Of a DNA stretch of 64,000 nucleotides, positions 10,907 through 19,202 are shown piece by piece. Both the position numbers and the translations under genes were made by a program. A model generated the notes under the pieces. It saw only the letters and a list, made by a program, of their open reading frames with translations, ran no database searches and was not told where the DNA came from. How positions within the stretch are numbered: the first letter of the stretch is position 1; each line of letters begins with the position of its first letter. This DNA comes from Hyphomicrobiales bacterium (GTDB taxonomy: Bacteria > Pseudomonadota > Alphaproteobacteria > Rhizobiales > Aestuariivirgaceae), in assembly GCA_016185245.1 (NCBI GenBank), contig JACPNZ010000007.1, forward strand, positions 1 to 64,000, written 5' to 3'.

Positions 10907-11790
10907 GCGGCATCCGGCGAGGGGGTGAGTGTCGGGATACGGTACAGCGATGTCGAGGCCGTGAGGAAAATGCTGCGATAGCCGGGTCCACCCCAATTGA
11001 AATTGGCCACGATCTCCGGCGTGTGGATCACGCCGAGCGAATGTCCGTTGGCATCGAAGACGTGCAAGCCGCCCGGCCCGCAGCAATAGACATTGTCGTC
11101 CCGGTCGATCTTCAATCCATCCGGCAGACCCTGGCCGTCGCCCTTTACCTCGGCCCACACCTCGCCGCCGGCAAGGCCGCCATCGGCGCCGATAGCGAAG
11201 ACGCGGATGTGGCCGCGCATCGTGTCGTTGACGAACAACCGCCGCCCATCGCGCGAAAAGCACAACCCGTTGGGCTGGTCGAAATCGGCGACGAGAAGCC
11301 GGAGGCCGGAGCCATCCGCCTCGACCCGATAGACGCCGCGAAAATCGAGCTGCGGCGCGCGCTTCACTCCGTAATACTCCATGCGCCCGAAAGTCGGGTC
11401 GGTGAAATAGATGCCGCCGTCGGCATGGACGACGATGTCGTTAGGACTGTTGAGTTCGCGGCCTTGGTAATGCGAGGCGATGACGGTGATGCCGCCGTCG
11501 GCCGCGGTGCGCGTCACCCGGCTGGTGGCATGCTCGCAGGTGAGCATGCGGCCCTGCCGGTCCCAGCAATTGCCGTTCGCCATGTTGCAGGGCTTGCGGA
11601 AGGTGGCGATGCCGCCCGTCTCGCTCCAACGCCGCATGTGGTCGCCCGGCATGTCGCTGAAGATCAGAAACTGTCCCGTCTCGTTCCAGATGGGGCCTTC
11701 GGTAAAATCGAAGCCGGTGGCGAGCCGTTCGATCCGAATATCGGCGCCGACAATGGCGGTCAGGCGCAGGTCCCTGATCTCGAGGGTCAT
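10903..11790 (-). CDS. SMP-30/gluconolactonase family lactonase
   Basis: A 295-aa six-bladed beta-propeller protein of the SMP-30/LRE family, which hydrolyses sugar or other lactones using a divalent metal. The family hallmarks are FTEGPIWNE with the metal-ligand Glu near 31, the central NSPNDIVVHADGGIYFTDP (113-131) with the Asn/Asp ligands, and DQPNGLCFSRDG plus LPDGLKIDRDD. Both ends overlap their neighbours by ATGA (11787-11790 and 10903-10906), so the three genes are one tightly coupled operon. No signal peptide is visible, so it acts in the cytoplasm. Confidence 0.9.
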   Translation of the reverse strand: MTLEIRDLRLTAIVGADIRIERLATGFDFTEGPIWNETGQFLIFSDMPGDHMRRWSETGGIATFRKPCNMANGNCWDRQGRMLTCEHATSRVTRTAADGGITVIASHYQGRELNSPNDIVVHADGGIYFTDPTFGRMEYYGVKRAPQLDFRGVYRVEADGSGLRLLVADFDQPNGLCFSRDGRRLFVNDTMRGHIRVFAIGADGGLAGGEVWAEVKGDGQGLPDGLKIDRDDNVYCCGPGGLHVFDANGHSLGVIHTPEIVANFNWGGPGYRSIFLTASTSLYRIPTLTPSPDAA

Positions 11791-11996
11791 TTGCCTCCCC
11801 GCAGCGTCTCGACGCTGGTGGCACCCACGTACCAGTCGTGGGCGACAACTTCCTCAAAAACCACCCAGACGTCGTTTTCACCGACGCCGGTGGCATTGCG
11901 GATCGCCTGACTCACCGCCTTGGCAATGGCCGCCTTCTTGCCCACTGGATCGGCGGCAATCACTTCCTTGACGATTCGGATATTGCAGAATGGCAT
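11787..11996 (-). CDS. 4-oxalocrotonate tautomerase family protein
   Basis: A 69-aa tautomerase. After removal of the initiator Met, Pro becomes residue 1 (MPFCNIRI), the general base of the family. The GVGENDVWVVFEEV segment matches the conserved strand region of 4-OT enzymes. The ATG at 11996 has GGAGG upstream, and longer frames upstream are not credible. First gene of the operon tautomerase/lactonase/BKACE. The set suggests breakdown of a cyclic or unsaturated carboxylic acid: enol-keto conversion, lactone opening, then beta-keto acid cleavage. Confidence 0.85.
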   Translation of the reverse strand: MPFCNIRIVKEVIAADPVGKKAAIAKAVSQAIRNATGVGENDVWVVFEEVVAHDWYVGATSVETLRGGK

Positions 11997-12123
11997 GTCG
12001 AATTCCTCCCGCTTGCCCCGTGACTGCCGCCCCGGGGAGGAGCGCAGGCTATTGCACCAGTTTAATGCGGTCGAGGGCTTCGAATGCCGCAACAGGCCGT
12101 CGGGCAGCCCGGCCAGCACCACC

Positions 12124-13224
12124 CTATATGCCGCGCCGGCCGGAAGAAAACCGCCAGTCGGGACGGACAGCGTGGATCAGCATCATCTCGGCGATGTTCT
12201 CGCGGGTGAGAAGGCCCACGAGCCTTCCCCCTGAATCGACCACGATCTGGGCCTTGAGACCCTCGCGGTTCATCGCCGCCATGGCCTCCTCGAGGGGTTG
12301 AGTGTCGCGCACCGGCTCGGCCACGCGCATCACCTGGGCCACCGGCGTTTCTGGCCCGTCTTGGCGCAGCGTCGCAAGAAGGTCCTCGCGGTCGAGGAGG
12401 CCGACCGGGCGCCCTTCCTCGTCGACCACCGGAAAGTCGCGCTGCGGACTGGCCAACAGCGCCGTCACCGCATCGGCCAGGGAGGCAGAGCGCGGCAGGC
12501 TGGCGACCTTCGCCTCCATGCCGGCCGCCACCTTGAGGTCATGGGCGAACCAACGGAAGTCGCTGGCCTGCTGCTCCGAGGCGGCGGCGATATAGATGAA
12601 CAGGCCGATGAAGATGAGAAAGGGATTGTAGAACAGTCCCAAGACCACGAAGACCACGGCGAAAGCCTGACCGATGCGGGCGGCAATGCGGGTGGCTTGC
12701 GGCAATCCTAGTGCCATGGCGAGAAGGGCCCGCAGCACGCGGCCGCCGTCCATGGGAAAGGCCGGCACCAGATTGAACAGCACCAGCGCGGCATTTGTGT
12801 AGGCAAGCCGCTCGACAAGCGAAGCTCTTTCGAAATCGAGGCTCCACAGCGCACCCGGACCGGCGCGGTTCCACAGGATCAGGGTCAGTGCGATCACCAC
12901 ATTGACGAGCGGCCCGGCTATGGCGATGAGCAGTTCCTGGCGCGGCTCGTCGGGGATGCGCTCCATGCTGGCGACCCCACCGATCGGCAGCAAGGTCACG
13001 TCGGGGGTTCTGATGCCGAAGGAGCGGGCGGTCAGTATGTGGCCGAATTCATGGGCCAGCACGCAGGCGAAGATCAGCACCAGAAAGACCAGGGAGGCGG
13101 CGGCAGCAGCAGTCCCGCCGGCGGCATAGTCGGCAAGGGCGATCCACAAGAGGAAGATGACAAAGGTCACATGGATGCGGACGGCGGTGCCGTAGATGCG
13201 CCCCAGGGTGATCGACCAGTGCAT
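12124..13224 (-). CDS. Site-2 protease family (M50) membrane metalloprotease with CBS domains
   Basis: A 366-aa intramembrane protease. Zinc motif HEFGH is at residues 58-62 inside a transmembrane helix, and the second metal site NLVPAFPMDGG at 151-161 (SpoIVFB/Rip3 type). Five to six hydrophobic segments cover residues 1-220. A pair of CBS domains fills about 245-360 and would bind an adenine nucleotide as an energy signal. The ATG at 13224 has GGGAG upstream. It stands alone, so its substrate cannot be inferred from context. Confidence 0.92.
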   Translation of the reverse strand: MHWSITLGRIYGTAVRIHVTFVIFLLWIALADYAAGGTAAAAASLVFLVLIFACVLAHEFGHILTARSFGIRTPDVTLLPIGGVASMERIPDEPRQELLIAIAGPLVNVVIALTLILWNRAGPGALWSLDFERASLVERLAYTNAALVLFNLVPAFPMDGGRVLRALLAMALGLPQATRIAARIGQAFAVVFVVLGLFYNPFLIFIGLFIYIAAASEQQASDFRWFAHDLKVAAGMEAKVASLPRSASLADAVTALLASPQRDFPVVDEEGRPVGLLDREDLLATLRQDGPETPVAQVMRVAEPVRDTQPLEEAMAAMNREGLKAQIVVDSGGRLVGLLTRENIAEMMLIHAVRPDWRFSSGRRGI

Positions 13225-13309
13225 GTTGTGCCACTCCCTATGCTTCCACGTCCGCCGGCGCAGCCTGGTGTTAATGATACCGCAAACCGAACGCCGCCCG
13301 GCGGAAATT

Positions 13310-14473
13310 TCAGCCGGACTCGCCGGCCATGACGGCCCGGTGCAGTTTCATCACCAGCGCCATGGCGATGGCAAGGCCGATGGCGACCAGGCCGAAGGCG
13401 GCGCTGAGACTTGCCGCTGCGGCGGTCCAGCCGAAGATCCACGGTCCCATGGCGCGCGGCAGGCCGGCGGCCAGTGCCACGAAGCCTATACCGGCGGCGC
13501 GGTTTTCCGGCATCAGGCCGGCGGCGAGGGCGAAGACGCAAGGAACCAGCACCGCCGTGCCGAAACCTACCGCGGCAAAGCCAGCCACACTCAGGGCGAA
13601 GGACTGCGACATGCCGATCGCCACAAAACCAGTGATCGCCACGGCGATCGATCCCATCATCAGCGGCAATTCACCGAACCTGGCGCGCAGCCGGTCGCCC
13701 CGCAGGCGGACGGCACCATTGCACAGGCCGAAGAAGGCGGCTCCCAGCCCGGCGACGGCGGCAAGCTGCGGCGCCTGTTCGGTCAGAAGCTTGGCCGACC
13801 ACAGGATCGCCGAAAGTTCCGCCATGATCGACAGGCCGGCGGTGAGGCCGAGCAAGACGAGCGGCTGCCGGTTGGCGATTGCCAGCGCCGGCGGCCGGCG
13901 GCCGGCCAGCAGGTTGCGGGCCGGCACCCACCGGTAAACCAGGAGCCACGCGCCAGCCATCATGGCGGCAACGGCGATTGCGGTCGCCCAGATTCCAGCC
14001 GAAGCCGCCAGCAGACTGGCCAGCGCGGCAAAGACCATCAGGCCGAGGGAGACGCTGGCATGGAAGCTATTGAAGATCGGGCGGCCGAGATCGTGTTCGA
14101 TGGCCGCACCCTCGGCATTCATGAACACGTCGGTCAATCCCATGGCCACGCCGAGCAATAGATAGGCGGCGAAGAACATCGGCGCGGCATGGCTCGCCAG
14201 CAGGGCCATGGTCAGGAGCCCGAAGGCGGGAATGGCGACAAGCAGCACGGCGCGGTGCGAGCGGTGGCGGGCCAGCCTGCCGCCCCACCACATGGCGGCG
14301 ACATTGGCAAGCGTCCAGGCGGTCATGGCGAGCCCCAAGGCGAAACTACCGATGCCGGCCGCCGCGGTCACCGTCGGCATGGAGCCAGCGAGCGATCCTC
14401 CGGCGGCACCAAAGGCGACGAACACCGCCATGATGGCGGTGCGCGGCGACTGAAGAAACGATGGGAATGTCAT
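13310..14473 (-). CDS. MFS transporter
   Basis: A 387-aa major facilitator superfamily protein with about 12 hydrophobic segments and short loops. The positively charged loop between helices 2 and 3 (WGGRLARHRSHRAV) is the usual MFS motif A region. A similar charged loop after helix 8 (RLRGDRLRARFGELP) marks the second half. The start at 14473 has no strong ribosome site and an upstream in-frame start is possible. Neighbours do not reveal the substrate. Confidence 0.85.
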   Translation of the reverse strand: MTFPSFLQSPRTAIMAVFVAFGAAGGSLAGSMPTVTAAAGIGSFALGLAMTAWTLANVAAMWWGGRLARHRSHRAVLLVAIPAFGLLTMALLASHAAPMFFAAYLLLGVAMGLTDVFMNAEGAAIEHDLGRPIFNSFHASVSLGLMVFAALASLLAASAGIWATAIAVAAMMAGAWLLVYRWVPARNLLAGRRPPALAIANRQPLVLLGLTAGLSIMAELSAILWSAKLLTEQAPQLAAVAGLGAAFFGLCNGAVRLRGDRLRARFGELPLMMGSIAVAITGFVAIGMSQSFALSVAGFAAVGFGTAVLVPCVFALAAGLMPENRAAGIGFVALAAGLPRAMGPWIFGWTAAAASLSAAFGLVAIGLAIAMALVMKLHRAVMAGESG

Positions 14474-14572
14474 CGGGTGGAGTACTGGCGAGACGGTTGG
14501 CCCAGGGCCGAATCGCCCTGGCATTCGATCATGCGACGCCAGCGGAAGCCGCAGCGACAACAATCTTGCAGA

Positions 14573-14707
14573 TCAGCGGATTCTGCGGCGGGCAGTGAAG
14601 CCGGGCGCCAGGGCCCTTTCCACGGCGTCGTTGCGTTCGGTGAAGAACAGCGACAGGCCGCGGCTCAGGCCGCCGGCAAAATCGCGAAACGCGGTGATGA
14701 TCTGCAT
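14573..14707 (-). CDS. Small hypothetical protein
   Basis: A 44-aa open frame, MQIITAFRDF to ARRRIR, with GCGAGG six bases before the ATG. It has an amphipathic N-terminal half and a basic C-terminal tail, and no recognised domain. It lies alone between the MFS gene and pip on the same strand, in a gap of over 300 bases that otherwise holds nothing. It could be a real small membrane-associated protein or a chance frame. Confidence 0.4.
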   Translation of the reverse strand: MQIITAFRDFAGGLSRGLSLFFTERNDAVERALAPGFTARRRIR

Positions 14708-14805
14708 GATTGCCTCGCAAGAAATAGTCAGCGTCCTATATGGGTCCACCGGTTGAAGAAAGTGCTGCACCGGCCCCGCTTCACGCTATCGGACTGCTAT
14801 GCGTT

Positions 14806-15762
14806 TCATGCATAACGAAAGGAATCGGTCAATCGGATCATGGCATCGCGGATGCCGGGCTCGGTGCCGGTGTGGCCGGCATCCTCAATCATCTCGAACT
14901 GCGCCTCGGGCCAGGCCCGGTGCAGGGCCCAGGCGGTTTCGGCCGGGGTGACCACATCATAGCGGCCCTGGACGATGGCTCCGGGTATGGCCCTGAGCCT
15001 TCGGGCATTGATCAGCAGCTGGTCGTCGGTTGCGAAAAAGCCGCGGTGGACAAAGTAGTGGCACTCGATGCGGGCGAAGGCGAGGGCAAAGGCGTCGCCG
15101 CCGAAGGCATTGATCCGGGCGGGATCGGGAAGGAGCGACAGGGTGGTACCCTCCCACCGGCTCCACGCCCTGGCGCAGGCAAGTCGCAGTTCCGGGTCGG
15201 GGCCAGTCAGGCGGCGGTAATAGGCTCCGACCAGATCGTGGCGCTCGGCCTCGGGGATCGGGGCCAGGAAGCCTTCCCAAGCATCGGGGAAGAGGGCGCT
15301 GGCGCCCTGCTGGTAGAACCAGGCGATTTCCGAGCGGCGCAAGGTGAAGATGCCGCGGAGGAGGAGCTCGCTCACCCTTTCGGTGTGGGTCTCGGCATAG
15401 GCCAGCGCCAGGGTCGAGCCCCAGGAACCGCCCACCACCTGCCAGCGCTCTACTCCCAAATGCTGGCGGAGCCGCTCCATGTCGGCCACAAGATCCCAGG
15501 TGGTATTCTCGGTAAGCTCGGCATGGGGGCTGGACTGGCCGCAGCCGCGCTGGTCGAACAGCACGATGCGATAATGGGCGGGATCGTGCATCTGGCGCAG
15601 GAACGGCGAAATGCCGCCGCCCGGCCCGCCATGCAGGACGACCACCGGCTTGCCGGAAGGATTGCCGGCTTCCTCGAAATAGAGCTCATGCAGGTCCGAG
15701 ACCTTGAGGCGGCCGCGGCCGTAGGGCTGCAGGTCGGGGTAGAAATTGCGTCTGGTGTCCAT
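14806..15762 (-). CDS. pip: Proline iminopeptidase
   Basis: A 318-aa S33-family alpha/beta hydrolase that removes N-terminal proline from peptides in the cytoplasm. HGGPGGG at 44-50 forms the oxyanion hole. The nucleophile Ser113 lies in GGSWGS, followed by TLALAYAETH. The C-terminal HxGR-type position reads GRYD...AGHTG, giving the Asp and His of the triad. The length is typical of Pip. AAGGA lies six bases before the ATG. It is transcribed alone, divergent from mscL. Confidence 0.93.
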   Translation of the reverse strand: MDTRRNFYPDLQPYGRGRLKVSDLHELYFEEAGNPSGKPVVVLHGGPGGGISPFLRQMHDPAHYRIVLFDQRGCGQSSPHAELTENTTWDLVADMERLRQHLGVERWQVVGGSWGSTLALAYAETHTERVSELLLRGIFTLRRSEIAWFYQQGASALFPDAWEGFLAPIPEAERHDLVGAYYRRLTGPDPELRLACARAWSRWEGTTLSLLPDPARINAFGGDAFALAFARIECHYFVHRGFFATDDQLLINARRLRAIPGAIVQGRYDVVTPAETAWALHRAWPEAQFEMIEDAGHTGTEPGIRDAMIRLTDSFRYA

Positions 15763-15881
15763 GATTTTCCTTGAGGCCGGCCAGTGCCGCTATGCTTTCC
15801 TGTGGCCGGTGCCCTGATTTGCGGCTAGATTCAACCTATGCGAGTGGCAGTCTCGCGGGTGAGAAACCTAATGGAGGGAAA

Positions 15882-16295
15882 ATGTGGCAGGAATTCAAGA
15901 GCTTTGCCTTTAAGGGCAACGCGTTCGATCTGGCTATCGGTGTGATCATCGCCGTAGCGTTCGGCAAGATTGTCTCGTCGATTGTTGATGATCTCATCAT
16001 GCCGATTGTGGCGTTCATAACCGGCGGCATAGACTTTTCGAACAAGTTCATTCAGTTGGCTGGTGGAGCGCCGAAGGATGCCTCGCTCGCCGCGGCCAAG
16101 GAAGCAGGCGCGACAATCGCCTACGGTAACTTCTTTACGGTGCTGATCCAGTTCGTGATCATCGCCTTCATCCTGTTCCAGCTGGTCAAGATTTCCAACC
16201 GGATGAAGAAGGCCGAAGCGCCGGCCCCGGCGCCGGGACCAACGCCGACCGAGACTCTGCTTACCGAGATCCGCGACGCCCTCAAGGCGAAGTAA
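15882..16295 (+). CDS. mscL: Large-conductance mechanosensitive channel MscL
   Basis: A 137-aa protein that forms the pentameric safety valve opened by membrane tension during hypo-osmotic shock. TM1 ([21 protein letters not shown]) and TM2 ([20 protein letters not shown]), the N-terminal amphipathic S1 helix ([12 protein letters not shown]) and the C-terminal TEIRDAL helix bundle are all present. An Ala/Pro-rich linker precedes the C-terminal helix. GGAGGG sits just before the ATG at 15882. A rho-independent terminator follows. Confidence 0.97.
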   Translation: MWQEFKSFAFKGNAFDLAIGVIIAVAFGKIVSSIVDDLIMPIVAFITGGIDFSNKFIQLAGGAPKDASLAAAKEAGATIAYGNFFTVLIQFVIIAFILFQLVKISNRMKKAEAPAPAPGPTPTETLLTEIRDALKAK

Positions 16296-16320
16296 GCGCG
16301 CGACGTATCGCAGGCTTTGG

Positions 16321-16353
16321 AACCCGGGTGCTGGACACCCGGGTTTCTTTCTT
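16321..16353 (+). terminator. Rho-independent terminator after mscL
   Basis: AACCCGGGTG (16321-16330) pairs perfectly with CACCCGGGTT (16336-16345) across a five-base loop. The T-rich TTCTTTCTT follows. Confidence 0.92.
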
Positions 16354-16368
16354 GCTTAAAGCCCCGCC

Positions 16369-17562
16369 ATGGACATTCATCCGCTTCTCGCCGCCCTGAC
16401 ACCCGCCGCCCGCAACGAACCCGACAGCGGCATCGTCAAGGCCGCCATGTATGGTTTTACCAAACCGAACGTCATTCCTTTGTGGGCGGGTGAAGGCAAT
16501 CTGCCGACCCCGGAAGCCTTCGCGCGGCCGGCCATCGAAAGCCTGCTCAAGGGCGAAACCTTCTACACCTGGCAGCGCGGCATTCCGGAATTGCGCGATA
16601 GCCTGGCGCGCTATCATGAGCGCCACTTCGGCCGTCCCTTCAGTCACGAGAATTTCTTTGTGACCTCGGGCGGCATGCAGGCGATCCAGACGGTAATCCA
16701 GATGATCGCCGGGGAGGGCGATGAGATCGTCATCCCGACCCCGGCCTGGCCCAACTATGCCGGCTCGCTGCGCATCCAGGGCTCGCTTCCGGTCGAAGTG
16801 CCGATGCAGTTCGAGAATGGGCGCTGGCTCCTCGATCTCGACCGCCTGTTCGCTGCGGCAACCCCACGCACCAGGGCGATCGCTCTCAATTCTCCCTCCA
16901 ATCCGGTGGGCTGGACGGCAAGCCGCGACGAGCTCGTGGCGGTGCGCGATTTCTGCCGCAAGCGCGGGCTTTGGATCTTCGGCGACGAGGTCTATTCGCG
17001 GTTTTATTTCGGCGAGAAATCCGAGAAGCGAGCGCCGTCCTTTCTCGATATCTGCGATGACGAGGAAATGCTCTTGCTCGCCAACACTTTTTCGAAGAAC
17101 TGGGCGATGACCGGCTGGCGTGTCGGCTGGCTGCAGGCGCCGAAGGTGCTGGGCCCGGCGATTGAGCGCATCATCCAGTATAATTCGAGTGGTACGCCGG
17201 CTTTTCTCCAGCGGGGCTGCGTGGCGGCCCTCGAGCATGGCGAGGATTTCGTCAAATCCCAGATCGCCCGAGCCCGCGCCAACCGCGATCTGGTGGTTGC
17301 GGCGCTGCGCGACCTGCCGCGGGTTCGCTTCGAAATACCGCGCGGCGCCTTCTACCTGTTCTTCGGTCTCGACGGCATGAGTGATTCGACCAGCACGGTC
17401 TTGCGGATCATCGATGAAGCCGGTGTGGGCTTTGCGCCCGGCGCTACCTTCGGCCCCGGCGGCGAGGGGCATTTGCGCCTGTGCTTTCTGCGCGATCCCG
17501 ACAAACTCGTCGAGGCGCTCGACCGTTTCGGCCGCTGGCTGAAAACCGCGCCGTTGGATTGA
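16369..17562 (+). CDS. PLP-dependent aminotransferase, class I/II
   Basis: A 397-aa fold-type I aminotransferase. The PLP lysine is Lys243 in TFSKNWAMTGWRVGW. The Asn of NSPSNPVG (about 174-181), the Asp/Tyr of FGDEVYSRF (204-212) and a C-terminal Arg in HLRLCF complete the cofactor and carboxylate sites. This suits an aspartate or aromatic/branched-chain transaminase, and the donor-acceptor pair is not certain. It lies between the mscL terminator and marC (convergent). No strong ribosome site precedes the ATG at 16369. Confidence 0.92.
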   Translation: MDIHPLLAALTPAARNEPDSGIVKAAMYGFTKPNVIPLWAGEGNLPTPEAFARPAIESLLKGETFYTWQRGIPELRDSLARYHERHFGRPFSHENFFVTSGGMQAIQTVIQMIAGEGDEIVIPTPAWPNYAGSLRIQGSLPVEVPMQFENGRWLLDLDRLFAAATPRTRAIALNSPSNPVGWTASRDELVAVRDFCRKRGLWIFGDEVYSRFYFGEKSEKRAPSFLDICDDEEMLLLANTFSKNWAMTGWRVGWLQAPKVLGPAIERIIQYNSSGTPAFLQRGCVAALEHGEDFVKSQIARARANRDLVVAALRDLPRVRFEIPRGAFYLFFGLDGMSDSTSTVLRIIDEAGVGFAPGATFGPGGEGHLRLCFLRDPDKLVEALDRFGRWLKTAPLD

Positions 17563-17574
17563 AACATCTCTCCC

Positions 17575-18204
17575 CTATCTGGCAACGATGGCGCCGATAC
17601 CGTCGATGACGAACTGCACGGCAAGGGCCGCCAGCACAATGCCGAGAAGCCTGGTCATCACGGCGCGACCGGTTACCCCCATGACCGCGGCGATGCGTTC
17701 GGCCATCAGGAAGCTCACATAGCAGGCCAGCATGACGAGTGCGGCAACGGCAAACAACGACGCAAGATAGTCCATGCGGAAATCGGCGCGCCCCGCCAGG
17801 AGGATCATGGCGGTGATGGCGCCCGGTCCCGCCATCAGCGGAATGGCGAGCGGAAAGGCGGCGATGTTCTTCACGTGATCGACGCTGATCGCCTGGTCGG
17901 CGGTCGCCTGTTCGCGCCGGTTGCGCCGGTCGAACACCATCTCGGCCGCCGAGGAGAGGAGCAGCAGGCCGCCGGCGATGCGGAAGGCGGAGAGCGAGAT
18001 GCCGAGCAGGGCCAGAAGCTTTGCTCCGCCAAGCCCCGCCGCCACGAGGATCGCGAGCGCAATCACCGAAGCCCGCAGCGCCACTTCGCGGCGCTGCTTC
18101 TCGCCCATGCCGTGGGTCACGCCGAGAAACAAGGCGCTGAGGAAAACCGGATCGGCGACCACCAGCAGGGTTGCGACCGCCGCGGTGATGAAATCGGTCA
18201 GCAT
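17575..18204 (-). CDS. MarC family (UPF0056) membrane protein
   Basis: A 209-aa membrane protein with six predicted helices and the family pattern LLVVADPVFLSALFLGVT near the N terminus and AFPLAIPLMAGPGAITAMI in the middle. MarC proteins are old candidates for small-solute or multiple antibiotic resistance transport, but their function is not established. It is transcribed alone and converges with the aminotransferase gene. Confidence 0.92.
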   Translation of the reverse strand: MLTDFITAAVATLLVVADPVFLSALFLGVTHGMGEKQRREVALRASVIALAILVAAGLGGAKLLALLGISLSAFRIAGGLLLLSSAAEMVFDRRNRREQATADQAISVDHVKNIAAFPLAIPLMAGPGAITAMILLAGRADFRMDYLASLFAVAALVMLACYVSFLMAERIAAVMGVTGRAVMTRLLGIVLAALAVQFVIDGIGAIVAR

Positions 18205-18223
18205 CGCTTCAACTTAACATAGC

Positions 18224-18255
18224 TCCGGCGCGGCACAATGACGTGCCGCGCCGGA
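18224..18255. terminator. Perfect GC-rich hairpin, probable terminator
   Basis: TCCGGCGCGGCAC (18224-18236) pairs over 13 bases with GTGCCGCGCCGGA (18243-18255). It sits between the small minus-strand gene ending at 18292 and marC. There is no clear T-run, so termination is likely but not certain. Confidence 0.6.
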
Positions 18256-18291
18256 TGAGAACCAGACATGACCGGGGGATTATGCCTGGTG

Positions 18292-18471
18292 CTATTGGAT
18301 TGGAACCATCAGATGCGCATGAGGGGTGCCCGACCATGTCACACAGGGCCTCGACGCGGTCGGCCGGATGCCAGCACTTTTGATCAGCGCCGCAGCGTCG
18401 TCGGCCAGGGCTCCCGGCAGGGGTGAAACGCTAACCACAATTGCGGCTGAAACCGCTGTGAGTCGCAACAT
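18292..18471 (-). CDS. Small exported protein of unknown function
   Basis: A 59-aa frame with a good signal peptide (MLRLTAVSAAIVVSVSPLPG, cut near ALA|DD) and a short mature part with a single Cys. GGGGAG lies nine bases before the ATG. It is divergent from the TetR gene and shares the palindromic operator at 18545-18562, so it may be that regulator's target. The mature part is short enough that the gene could be a truncated remnant. No family recognised. Confidence 0.45.
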   Translation of the reverse strand: MLRLTAVSAAIVVSVSPLPGALADDAAALIKSAGIRPTASRPCVTWSGTPHAHLMVPIQ

Positions 18472-18544
18472 CCTTGTGGTCTCCCCGCGATACTGGTCGA
18501 GACGGCGCGGCTTGCACGAAAGGCCCGCCGGAGTGCCGCGCAAT

Positions 18545-18562
18545 CTACCTACTGATAGGTAG
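18545..18562. promoter_or_regulatory. Palindromic TetR-type operator
   Basis: A perfect inverted repeat CTACCTA-CTGA-TAGGTAG lies in the divergent region, 59 bases before the TetR-family start and 74 bases from the small exported gene. The spacing and symmetry are those of TetR-family operators, so autoregulation and control of the divergent gene are expected. Confidence 0.7.
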
Positions 18563-18620
18563 GTTGTCAACGCGGGTGTGGCAGTGCTATCCTGTCAAGC
18601 GGGGCAGTTCGGAAGGATGG

Positions 18621-19202
18621 ATGAAACGTCCGAGGAAGACGACTGACACGGCCGAGAAAATCCTCAATATCGCCCAGCGCCTGGTGCAGACGCGGGGGTT
18701 CAACGGTTTCAGCTATGCCGACATCGCCGCGGCGCTGGGCGTCTCCAAGGCCAGCCTCTACTATCACTTCGCCACGAAGTCGGCACTGGGTGTGCGTCTG
18801 ATCACCCGCTATGAAAAGGTCTTCATGGCCCGCCTTGCCGCCATCGACGCCGAACGGGACAGCGCTATCGACAAACTCAAGGACTATGTCGCCATCTACA
18901 ACGTGGTGCTGCGCGCCAATCGCATCTGCATGTGCGGCATGCTGGCGGCGGAGTTCGGCATTCTATCCAAGCCGATGCGCCAGGCGCTTGAGCATTATTT
19001 CGCCGAAAGCGAGCGCTGGCTGGCCGCGGTGCTGGACCAGGGGCGGGCCGAGGGCGATCTGAAATTCACCGGCAGTGCTGAGGAGACGGCGCAGTTTCTG
19101 GTCGGCGCCCTGGAAGGCAGCATGATGTTGGCGCGCTCGCACGGCACCATCGCTCGCTTCAATTCCGCCAGCCGCCGCATCCTTGCGGGGCTTGGCATCT
19201 AA
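18621..19202 (+). CDS. TetR/AcrR family transcriptional regulator
   Basis: A 193-aa repressor. The N-terminal helix-turn-helix (FNGFSYADIAAALGVSKAS, then LYYHF) is the TetR_N signature, and the C-terminal ligand-binding domain resembles TetR_C_6/QacR-like members (AQFLVGALEGSMMLAR). It has a Cys pair in the effector domain (ICMCGM), which could sense thiol-reactive or electrophilic compounds. The ATG at 18621 follows GGAAGG. Its operator is probably the palindrome just upstream. The 3' end overlaps the convergent FGGY kinase by four bases. Confidence 0.92.
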   Translation: MKRPRKTTDTAEKILNIAQRLVQTRGFNGFSYADIAAALGVSKASLYYHFATKSALGVRLITRYEKVFMARLAAIDAERDSAIDKLKDYVAIYNVVLRANRICMCGMLAAEFGILSKPMRQALEHYFAESERWLAAVLDQGRAEGDLKFTGSAEETAQFLVGALEGSMMLARSHGTIARFNSASRRILAGLGI

